From Ichthyophonus hoferi (lineage: Eukaryota > Opisthokonta > Ichthyosporea > Ichthyophonida > Ichthyophonidae): DNA of 20,089 nucleotides. Of the stretch, positions 10,932-20,089 are shown one piece after another. The position numbers were made by a program, and so were the translations under genes. The stretch spans positions 39,633 through 59,721 of the forward strand of contig NAOQ01000461.1 in the NCBI GenBank assembly GCA_002751075.1, read 5' to 3'. Below the pieces are notes generated by a model, which did not search any database, had not been told where the DNA came from, and saw only the letters and a program-made list of their open reading frames with translations. How positions within the stretch are numbered: the first letter of the stretch is position 1; each line of letters starts with the position of its first letter.

Positions 10932-10956
10932 ATGTTATCTACGTAATCAATAATCA

Positions 10957-10967
10957 CTGATTGGCTG
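10957..10967 (-). promoter_or_regulatory. CCAAT box upstream of the CCDC28-like gene
   Basis: On the minus strand this reads CAGCCAATCAG, a full match to the NF-Y type RRCCAATSR consensus. It lies 200 bp before the ATG in the divergent intergenic region. Confidence 0.4.
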
Positions 10968-11644
10968 AAATAAAATCATTCTCTTTAAAATATGTATGCT
11001 AAGATGACAATATATTATATACAATACATTTTATTAAACAATATGTAATAATATATTATCATATTCACAATTATTAATATAATATATTATAATATAATAA
11101 ATAGTAAAGCCTATATAATACCCATTCTCTAATATTATGACCATACAATATTGTATTAATTCATTATTATAACCGTATCATACCTATCATGATGTCGCGT
11201 GAACTAAGCCAATAACATTTAACCCGACTTATGCAATCTTACCTATAATAGCAATCTACAGTATGATTCGCTATTTGTTGTCAATAAAGTACTTGATCTA
11301 TAATCTAGAAGTCCAGACAAAGTAATTAATTTAAATTTAAAATAACTTAAAATTTAAAAACAAATTGCATTTTTAACATTAGTAAAAAGCCAACGTAAAT
11401 AATACTTTAATTTTAACGTTATTGTATTACACCATAAATAATATGAACAATAATTCTAGCGTACGCATATATAGCACTGTATGATATATACATATACATG
11501 CATATGTGTATATATCCAAGTATGTATGTTAACAGAAGATAAAATATGATAAATAATTAGTAGCGAATTAAAAAGCTAACTATTAAAAGTTTCTTTCTTT
11601 CCTTCTCTTTCTTACTCATATACTATACTATACTATACTATATT
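10968..11644. other. Divergent promoter region between the CCDC28-like and BTB genes
   Basis: No exon is seen. The region is very AT-rich (11000-11150 and 11320-11430). An AAGCCAATAA box at 11206-11215 lies 430 bp before the BTB start. A pyrimidine-rich stretch (about 11590-11615) and a TATAC repeat (11619-11643) precede the BTB start codon directly and probably form its 5' leader. Confidence 0.5.
11619..11643 (+). repeat. TATAC repeat abutting the BTB start codon
   Basis: Five tandem TATAC units end immediately before ATG 11645, so length changes here would alter the immediate translation-initiation context. Confidence 0.75.
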
Positions 11645-11814
11645 ATGTCTATTACGGTAAATACTTTCATCTATAATCAATCTGGGTTTGGTAGACTCTA
11701 TACAGAGGGGAAATTATGTGACCTTACCTTAAGGACGGTTAATAATGATGGAACTAAGAGGGACTTTATGGTTCATAGAGCACTCATGGTAGGTGCGTAT
11801 TTATGTACATTTGC

Positions 11815-11850
<36 letters not shown>

Positions 11851-14537
11851 TATATGTACATAACACGTTCATTTAGCATTTATACTAATGCCTACCTACA
11901 TGTATATACTATTCTATCATACTATTATATTATCATACTACTATACCATCATACTACTATACTATCATACTACTATGCATACATCTACATACATACACAT
12001 AATATACTTGAAACCCTCCATAGTTTATTGCGTACACCTATACATATTCCCTTAACGTATATTTCTACCTATTCTGTTGCCTACAATTTCTATTCCTTCA
12101 CTTTTTCTGTTTGGCGTATATCTATAAATATAATTGCACACACATATATATATATATATGCATCTCTTACTTCTTATCTGTATATTCATGCTATCTTTTT
12201 AATATCACGCAGTTATTTACCCTATCTCCGATTAACCAACTAATTACCTATTTATTTATTTTCCCCCAGTCATATCACTTATTCACTATTTTCATAGGCC
12301 AGTGCTAGTGAATACTGGGAGCGTCTTCTTACATCTAATTGGCCTATAGAAATGGACCAATCTGTGATCCCCATTTTTGAGATGTCTTCCTCTGTATTGG
12401 ATCTTTTACTACGATGTACCTATGGTTTAGAACCAGTCATGTCTTTGGAACAGTGTGTTGACGTCATGGAAGCTGCAGATAGGGTGAGGGATTGGTAAAT
12501 TGTCAGTGTATATATATGGGTATATGTGTATATGTATATATAGGCAATAGCATGATCAAGATATACCTACTATGTACCATAGATATACCATATTATTTTA
12601 ATTCCTATACTCTGAAATCTCTTCACCAATGTCATCCATATACAGTTTCTAATGGAGTATATTAGAAATGAGTTGCATAGAAAGATTCTCCTATCTACTA
12701 TAATCCCATCATACTTACTATCATACCATCCTCTTATCATACCATCATACATGCTCTAATATCCTTCATCCCTATACAGTTCCTAATGGATGATCTTAGG
12801 AATGAATTACATACTAAGTTTCTCCTATCTAACCCCAGCTTTAATGATAATCAAGACTTGTTTCTGCGAATTGTAATTGGATCCTTACCTGATCTGGCAG
12901 ATAATATACCGCGTGGTATGGATGCCTATAGATTATATTACAATATGTTATATTATATTGTGTTGTATCGTGTTTTATTGTATTGTATTGTATTATATTG
13001 TATTATATTGTATAGTATTGTGGTATATTATTGTATTGTATTGTTTTATATTTTATGGTATTGCATTATATTATACTGTATTGTATTGCTTTATATTATA
13101 TGATATTGCATTATATTATATTGTATTGTATTTTTCATATATATATATTATTTTATATTTTCTGTTAAACCATCCAAACGTTTAAAGTCATTCGTAACCA
13201 ATAATCAATGTTAGTTATTGCCTATTATAAATGGAATAATCACCTATGCCCTCTAATGTACCTATATATATATATATATATATGAGTGATTGTATGCATA
13301 TGAAATTCGTGTCTATTTTCTTTCTCTCGTTATCTATTCGCACACATGCAAGTATACATAGATACATTCGTCATGTATGCATACTATTATACTATCATAT
13401 ATATCACACCTATGTATCTATACCACATATGTATAAATTTATAAAAATGAAATATATTGATATAAGGTGGAACTATTTCAATTTTAGTACTGTGAAATAA
13501 GCAAATATATATATAGATATAAATATATTAATACGTACAGTCTAATTCTAACTAGTTCTCTATTTCCAATCATAGATTATGACCTTCAAATCCACCTATC
13601 ACACTCGCCGATCAGGAAGCGAGCCAAAAAGGATAGTCAGATCTACCATTCATCCAATTCAGTGGACCCATTTAAGCCAATTATTTGTCGCGATCGCGCT
13701 ATTGTGAAACACTGCCTACATTCTATGTTAAAAAGTCACCTATTCCTACACAATCAAAATTTTCTTTTAAAAATTAATCTAGAGGTTATGCGACTGATCT
13801 TAAGCGATAATCATTTAGTTATGCCTGAAAAAGAATTGCTTGAATTGGCTATTAGATGGGCTACATATAATCACATACCGGTTAATTCAATCACTGAATT
13901 GATTCGCTATCCTTTAATGAGTGAATTAGAATTAGATCTTATTCAGTCGGATGGTATTGTTAAACCTACTTTACTTTTATCAGCCTATAAGGCACGTACT
14001 TTTAAAAGTGCCATTAATAGAGTAGAGAGTACATGTGTGTGGCCAGTGTTGTGGATGAGACCAAGAATGACACAGACTGTAGTAATTAATATTGACAGAG
14101 AACCTGTTAGTAGTGATATAGAATTGGGGTTAGAGAGTTTGGGATTTCATGCACAGTTTACCGCAAATGGGTTTGAATGGCAGTTGACTTTAGAGGTTCC
14201 TGTACTCCCTACTGATCGATTTATACTTTCAGTGGAATGGCTATCAACCATTCCTGATCTAGATCGTGATAATGATAATGATAGAGCAACAACAGAAATA
14301 GATCCTCACTCTATAGCTGTGTTAATTTGTTGTGAATTAGTTCACCCAATTACACAGACTTCGTCATTATATTCCCTGGACAGGGATAATGGTTGGTGTA
14401 TATTAGAGCAAGAAGATCCAAAGATGATGACTAGACAGGATAAAGGGGGAGAGATGACTGGGAGTTTATTTTTAGAACATGTAGTTAAGATGCAATTACC
14501 TATAAATGTTGGAGTGTGCGTAAGGGAGGTGGTATGA
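11645..14537 (+). CDS. BTB-BACK domain protein, four exons
   Basis: Exons: 11645-11788, 12298-12483, 12780-12915, 13576-14537. They total 1428 nt (475 aa) with consistent phases. The BTB/POZ fold spans about residues 18-120: KLCDLTLRT, then DFMVHRALM and SASEYWERLL, the family's C-D and H-R-x-x-L core. A basic linker RKRAKK (169-174) resembles a nuclear localisation signal. The BACK domain spans about 195-290, with FLLKINLEVMRLILSDNHL and LLELAIRWATY. The last 160 residues (from about 314) look beta-rich (WQLTLEV, FILSVEW) and match no family I can name; a MATH-like sandwich is only a guess. BTB-BACK proteins usually bring substrates to Cullin-3 ubiquitin ligases; no Kelch repeats are present. 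AATAAA follows the stop. Confidence 0.88.
11819..11976. repeat. (TA)n and CATACTACTATAC repeats in BTB intron 1
   Basis: A (TA)n run at about 11819-11846 is followed by repeats of TATCATACTACTATAC (about 11910-11976). All lie in intron 1 of the BTB gene. Confidence 0.7.
12628..12836 (+). repeat. Tandem copy of the exon 3 start inside BTB intron 2 (134 bp period)
   Basis: The acceptor and first ~55 bases of exon 3 (from 12780) are mirrored in intron 2 from 12646. Both have catcc-tatacag before the junction and encode similar peptides: FLMDDLRNELHTKFLLSN in the exon, FLMEYIRNELHRKILLST in the intron. The intron copy keeps an acceptor but shows no good donor. Confidence 0.85.
12937..13132 (+). 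repeat. TATTG pentanucleotide array in BTB intron 3
   Basis: About 195 bp of TATTG with TATAT and TGGTA variants, beginning about 20 bp after the exon 3 donor. It is the same unit and orientation as the 19.5-20.1 kb satellite. Confidence 0.85.
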
Positions 14538-14553
14538 AGTCATGTGTTTCAAT

Positions 14554-14559
14554 AATAAA
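14554..14559 (+). terminator. Poly(A) signal of the BTB gene
   Basis: AATAAA lies 17 bp after the stop codon (14535-14537), which would give a very short 3' UTR. Confidence 0.45.
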
Positions 14560-15356
14560 ATGTAAGGTAAAACATGATACCGTCTTTATTTAAAGCCATT
14601 ACCAATGACAATTAAACTGATCGTAATGATTCTTATTGGCTAATACTATTCACGAAAGATTACAGCGACCCACTAGAATTTTCTGATCTTATCTTGATAC
14701 TTGAACGCTATTGTATCTTTATTTGAGGGACTTGTTAGCTAATTATCTTATTAATGTAAGTGCTTACATACCATTGATTAACAAATCAATTTACCGGGTA
14801 GGGAATGTTATGCAATTGACAAATATGATTGATTATTTCATCATTTGTTTGTTGTCATGACTTAAGATAAACTATGTGTTCATTCAGAGCTAATAGTCCT
14901 GTAACTGATTTGCACCATGGCCTGTCATGTGGAATGAAAGCGGTATGCACTGGCCAGTACAGTCATAAACATTTCAGACACTACTTGACTACTATTGCTT
15001 GCTATTGACACAATAAATTGGGTGCAAAGAGCTCAATTAAGTACCAGTCATAATAAAACCAATTAGGAACCAACAAATATGGTTAATCAATGACCTGGCT
15101 ATGCCAATGTCATGACACTATATTTATATGAATCAAATAAGCAAAATAGTGCTTACTCTTAATTCCTAAAAAAAAAGGATTTCAATTTAATTGCAACTTT
15201 AATTAGAGATCCACTTACAGAAACTAATAGATCTATATTATCTTTTGTCATTCATACAATTAATTGCCACTATCTCTAAGATCTTCTATTTAGTTATTTG
15301 TCTCTTCAAAATTCAAATCTACAATAACAGTTGGTTTGTAATAGCTGCCGAAACCC
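14560..15356. other. Gene-free spacer between convergent genes
   Basis: No exon, RNA gene or long repeat is seen. CCAAT/ATTGG pentamers recur (about 14600, 14632, 15058, 15107). Confidence 0.5.
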
Positions 15357-18300
15357 TCATTTCTTCAAGGTACCTGTAGGAAGGTAATATCATTTAGTGA
15401 ATATATATATATATATATATATAAACGAAATATCCACTAACATATATAATTTAGTTTTAATTCTATTCGTAGCACACCTACAGACAGACATATACAAGCA
15501 TGCATACTACACCATACATACATACCAGAACCCATATGTTTTAAAGTGTGTGATCGGGTATGTCGAGCAGGGATGTCGTCCAATAGGCTTTCTTCAGAGT
15601 CCTTTGCACTGGCACTCTTCTTCTCTGCAAATTACATTAATTAATTAGTTAGTTTGTGTTTATTAATCAGTAAAATTAGTTTCTACCTATTAGCTCACAT
15701 TATATAATGAATCCATGCCAATTGTAGGTATCAGGGAGCCAATTGGATCCCATAGCATTATTAGCCATATTAGATCTAATAATTAACTAGTTATAATTAT
15801 GAGTGAATACGATACTTTCTAAACCAAGATAAAACAACAATGATAATAAAGCAAAAAAGTAGCATATACATATCACATGGAAAAATAATATAGACCTAAT
15901 ACTAAAATATACTTGATATAGATTGGATAGTGTCCATTAACCAATGGTAATCATCGGTTCATAATAATAAGTGTAATTACGTTGTTGTTAGAATGGCCCA
16001 AAGATTTGACTTTATGAGTCCATTTTGGGTAAAAAAGATCGATATATTTAAATACACATCTAAATATACCCACATTAATTAATTGGTTACAAACATGTGT
16101 CTGTGGCTTCAAGAAATATTGTTGCCATGCTAACATAAATATAAGTACATTAATAGTCAAATTAAACTTTAAAATTTCAAAATAATAGAGGTTAAAAAAT
16201 ATACCACATGCGTTCATTTTATAATCTAATTGGCATTGATGATTGGGTAAGTGGCAGTGTTAATTTCAATTTTTTAAATGATTTTAATAACTAGTTACAT
16301 ATTAGAGGTTGCTGACAAACTATATATATATATATATATATTAACCAATAATTATAATCTTTTTATTTATCTTCAAAGAACTATTACTAGATTAGCACCA
16401 TATGTAGCTAGTTTTCACCATGATTGATCAGATCCTTATAGCCCATAGGATTAAAAATCGTTCACGATAATTCAATATTAACTACTAATTTAGTATCAAT
16501 ATATTCCACCAATGGTTTAGTAATGTACATCTTAAAATAGATTATGAGAGGATAGTTACATTATAAATAAACCGTGTAGATACCATCCAAACACATCGTA
16601 CTGATAAAAGACAATTACTAATTGACTTGGTTAATTTAATTGGCAATAATAAGTCATGTGTAATTAGCATGGATATTTATTGGTCTGATAACATCAAGCC
16701 ATACATATTCTATGCATTTCAATTGGGTATTGCATTTTTTAAAAATAAAAAGGTCCTAATCACATGATAGATATATTTACCATCTGGCTCTAAATTAACT
16801 ATTCATATTCATAGGATAATTGAAGTATAATATGGTACAAACCAACCATTGTCATCAATCTGTGAGACAGTGCACCGGGATGAACAACGTGAAGTTTGAT
16901 TGCTGGATCTAAATCTAGATCTCCTTTGGCGTGCTAGAATGGGTAGGAAAAGGGAAAAGTATAAGAATATACATATATATACATGCACACATACACAAAC
17001 CTACATACATATATCTCCCTAACCCTAATGTAACCTACATCCACAATCACATACATTTAGAGGAACTTGAAGCCTTCTTCCTACTGCTGGGGGTAGAAGG
17101 TCCATCCTGATCTATCATTCTGGGTGCAAGGTTCTCTACATTATAACCAGAAGATTAGGGCTGGATGGCCACTGCAATTCTATTTTCAATGCCAAAATCC
17201 ATATATTTCCAGTGTAGTTCCCAACTTTTAGCCTTTTATAACCACTTCAGCTTTCAATTATATTTACTTTAATCTATAATTAAAGTAATTCATTATAAAC
17301 AGATATCTAATCAATGTAACTTTTTAAAAAATATATAAACAAGAAAAGATGGGCTAAGTAGTGTTTTTAGAAGCATTGGTTATACCAAACTCGCATCAAT
17401 TGATTTGATTTGATTTGAACCAGAACACACATGATGAGACTTAATTCAGAATAGAGGTGTTGCAATGGTTGGAGTAGACATGAAATACAATATGAGGTAT
17501 ATATTTAGGTGTATATAATACATATAATATAATACAGTCAATAATATTATCTGGATAAAAATATAAAAGAGAAAAAATTGACATGGGTTGATGTTCCCAA
17601 TCAGGATTAGATTAGACTAGATAGGATTAGGTAATAATTTGGTATGATTTACAATCAATCCTTCTCATATACATATAAAGTATCAATCTATGAATTATAT
17701 ATATATAGATAGACAGATAGATTGATAAATAAATAAATATATACATATATAAATATACAATAGATAGATAAATAGGTATATAGATAAATCAATATATACA
17801 TAGCAAGCAACCTACTTGGCCAACACATAATCACTATGGCAACACCAATGATAATCCACAAGCCATATTGCAACCAATCTAACCAACTCGTAGATCTCTG
17901 GGGTGATTGCAACTTCTTGCGTGATGGGCGTGCTGTGATTCAATCAATCAGTAGTTAGGCATAAGTAGAGCTCGGAGGCTAATGTGGTAGAAATATATAA
18001 CGAATACATATCTTTAAAATTATGGAATAATACTACATATATTAAATATTAAAAAATATGCTTCATACTTATAATATTAATATCCAGGTAAGTCCCATAT
18101 ATAATTTTTAATGGTTAGTTTCAAATATTAAATGTGGAGAAATTGAGAAAGATAACAGTTCATTGAAAAAATACAAACTTATTGGCAGATAACACATATA
18201 TATACATCTAAAATAAATCATATTATACATATATACATCTACATATACCTATACACAAACACACATATATATATATATTCCATTATGAATCCAGACGTAC

Positions 18301-19343
18301 CAAAACTAGGCAGCTGTGTGCAATTAACAGTCCAATCAGATGTCTCTGATAAAACTACTTGCTCCGAGATACGATTGAGGAAGGCAGGGGCACTAAACCC
18401 TCTATGGGTAGTAAAGAGGACATCAAGCTGCGGTCAATAGTAATAGGCGGTTAAATTCTAATACACAGAGACAATCAATCAGATTATTATTTTAATGTAA
18501 ATTTGGTCTATTTTGATTGGATGTAATCATAGTAAATAGCTCATTAAACTGTAACCAGTAGAAATAGGTGGTCAAATTATAATGAAAATTACAACCATTC
18601 ACTTTATTATTTTAATGTAAAGTTGGCCCATTCTGATTAGGTGTAACCACATCTGATTATCTTATATCACATGATGTTACACTATAGAATATTTCCAGCC
18701 TTTTCAGTGGTAGCAAATATATTTAATTAACAATTAAATACCATTTTTTGATCAAGGTAAGCAATCTAATATTCATCTATGACTAACTACAAAAAAAAAG
18801 GTACAATATAACTTTTTTGTTGGTCTAAACAACTCCAAACTACCCAATCAAATGTAGTTACAATATAATACCAAATTGATTGGTTAACGGTTCCTATTCT
18901 GAGGCGTAAATTACTGTATACAGTAGAGTGAGGTATGCAAGCATTCAACAGTTGACCAATCACTATAAACAGGGGACTTTAAGATCATTTCTATTGGTTA
19001 AATATTACCACATAAAACTATAATACCATAATATCATCAAAGACCAAAAAGGTAAATTTTCCAAAGGAAAGCTAAATAGTTCCTCCAAAATAAAAAGTAT
19101 ACTAGTATATTTAAAATTTAAATACTAACATTGGACAATAATAAAGTCCATATGTACATTTTAAAACTATATTAAAACACACACACACCTCCTTACCAGT
19201 GGATTAGTAACTGGTTTCCCATTGGCATATTTGTTACCATGACCACCACTGGGCCACATTCCAATGAATAAAAATGAGATCTTTTGATAGGTGTAGAAGA
19301 CTTGATTATATTCAAAGCGCCTACCAGGGTCTCCTAATGGGTC
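15357..19343 (-). CDS. Unrecognised single-pass membrane protein, seven exons, 5' end unresolved
   Basis: Exons in transcript order: 19343-19197, 18427-18301, 17932-17816, 17135-17055, 16933-16847, 15624-15526, 15373-15357. They give about 224 residues with matching phases. The junction of the third and fourth exons is ambiguous: 17812/17119 also works and changes a few residues. The first part is folded-looking and aromatic-rich (DPLGDPGRRFEYNQVFY, FIGMWPSGGHGNKYANG, LFTTHRGFSAPAFL, WTVNCTQLP). One transmembrane helix follows (YGLWIIIGVAIVIMCW). The tail is rich in Arg, Lys and Ser (SSRKKASSSSK, RQRRSRFRSS), then SEESLLDDIP, and ends GTLKK. This fits a type I-like protein with a lumenal or extracellular N-terminus and cytoplasmic tail. 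I do not recognise the family. The 5' end lies upstream of 19343; an in-frame ATG at 19376 exists, but TTACCAG just before 19343 looks like an acceptor. The fifth and seventh exons are the weakest. Confidence 0.6.
15397..15421. repeat. (TA)n microsatellite
   Basis: Pure TA dinucleotides in the intron before the last exon of the membrane-protein gene. Comparable runs occur at about 13262-13284 and 16320-16342. Confidence 0.85.
15625..16846. other. Long intron of the membrane-protein gene
   Basis: At about 1.2 kb this is the longest intron in the window. I found no supported exon on either strand; the 88-codon minus-strand frame at 15951-16217 is AT-driven. A further small exon cannot be excluded, because the flanking phases would allow one of length divisible by three. 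Confidence 0.4.
18412..18653 (-). repeat. Tandem duplication across the acceptor of the second membrane-protein exon (about 120 bp period)
   Basis: 18412-18531 and 18532-18653 are about 75-80% alike (for example ttattattttaatgtaa at the same offset in both). On the minus strand the junction gaccgcag|CTTGATG is mirrored by ggttacag|TTTAATG in the intron. Confidence 0.8.
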
Positions 19344-19494
19344 CTGGTAATAAGGTATTAATTTAAGCATAAACATCCGTATGATAGGTTATAATAAATA
19401 TCTCCTCCAATCAATTCTCTCTTTTTAAAAAAACACGTGATTTGTAACTAGGGGTATTGATGGAGTGGCATTTACGTCAAAGTGCATTATAAGG

Positions 19495-20089
19495 TATTGT
19501 ATTAAATTGAATTCTATTTCATTTTATTGTATTGTATTGTATTGTACTATAGTGTATTGCAGTGCATTATATTATATTGTATTATATTGTATTGTATTGT
19601 ATTGCATTGTATTGTATTATAGTGCATTGCAGTTCATTGTATTGTATTATAGTGTATTAGGGTGCATTATATTATATTGTATCGTATTGTATTGTATTGT
19701 ATTGTATTGTATTGTATTGTATTGTGTTGTATTGTATTATATTATAGTGCATTGCAGTTCATTTTATTGTATTATAGTGTATTAGAGTGCATTATATTAT
19801 ATTGGATTGGATTGTATTGTATTGTATTGTATTGTATTGTATTGTATTGTATTGTGTTGTATTGTATTGTATTATAGTGCCTTGCAGTTCATTGTATTGT
19901 ATTGTATTGTAGTATATTGTATTGTATTGTGTTGTATTGTATTGTATTATAGTGCATTGCAGTTCATTGTATTGTATTATAATGTATTAGAGTGCATTGT
20001 ATTGTATTATAATGTATTAGAGTGCATTATATTGTATTGTATTGTATTGTATTGTATTGTATTGTATTGTATTGTATTGCATTATAGTG
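19495..20089 (+). repeat. TATTG satellite with higher-order units
   Basis: Nearly uninterrupted TATTG pentamers run to the window edge. They are punctuated by a conserved insert, tatagtgcattgcagttcatt, at about 19618, 19743, 19873 and 19947, often followed by a block around tattagagtgcattat. Spacings are about 125, 130 and 74 bp, which indicates amplification of composite units as well as of the pentamer. Confidence 0.9.

Noticed and set aside
14585-14645. Inverted-repeat look (agccattaccaatgac ... cttattggctaa) suggesting a MITE
   Set aside because: The arms match only over short CCAAT-centred pieces and no target-site duplication is visible.
15951-16217. 88-codon minus-strand open frame in the long intron of the membrane-protein gene
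   Set aside because: AT-driven composition, no motif, and it lies between two better-supported exons of the same strand.
19460-19490. Possible minus-strand upstream exon (MHFDVNATPSIPLVTNH) for the membrane-protein gene
   Set aside because: Coding-like in look, but no convincing donor or phase link to 19343 could be shown, so it is left out of the model.
19465-19877. Long plus-strand open frames rich in Tyr, Cys, Ile, Val and Leu
   Set aside because: They are translations of the TATTG satellite; five-base units read in three frames stay open by chance.

Overview
The window reads as nuclear DNA of an intron-rich, AT-rich eukaryote, most likely a protist or early-branching fungal/holozoan lineage; I cannot place it further. 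Every gene is cut into short exons by GT-AG introns, with donors mostly of the form GTATGT, GTAGGT or GTACGT. Introns and spacers are filled with pentanucleotide repeats (TATTG, ATATT, TATAC) and (TA)n. No transposon, rRNA, tRNA or CRISPR array could be supported. I rebuilt the gene models by hand from splice signals, phase continuity and protein-family motifs.

Layout. (1) 202-366 (+) is a short open exon followed by a poly(A) signal, probably the 3' end of a gene lying to the left. (2) 1838-6355 (+) is a ten-exon gene for a bacterial-type iron-sulfur L-serine dehydratase of 501 aa, with a TATA-like box and inverted CCAAT boxes upstream. (3) 6356-8381 is a repeat-rich spacer between convergent genes; it holds a perfect GC-rich hairpin. 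(4) 8382-10757 (-) is a five-exon gene for a 215-aa CCDC28-like (DUF4061) protein, including a 23-nt microexon. (5) 10758-11644 is a divergent promoter region. (6) 11645-14537 (+) is a four-exon BTB-BACK protein of 475 aa. (7) 15357-19343 (-) holds seven exons of an unrecognised single-pass membrane protein with a basic, serine-rich tail; its 5' end is unresolved. (8) 19495-20089 is a TATTG satellite with higher-order structure.

The genes do not form an obvious pathway: serine catabolism, a putative cilium/mTORC2-linked adaptor, a putative ubiquitin-ligase adaptor and a membrane protein. The most unusual signal is structural. At least five exon-intron junctions, spread over four of the genes, carry a degraded tandem copy of the exon edge inside the neighbouring intron, with periods of about 85-135 bp. 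Tandem duplication across splice sites therefore seems to have shaped introns in this genome. One copy, in the BTB gene, keeps an acceptor and a conserved reading frame and could make a BTB-only isoform.
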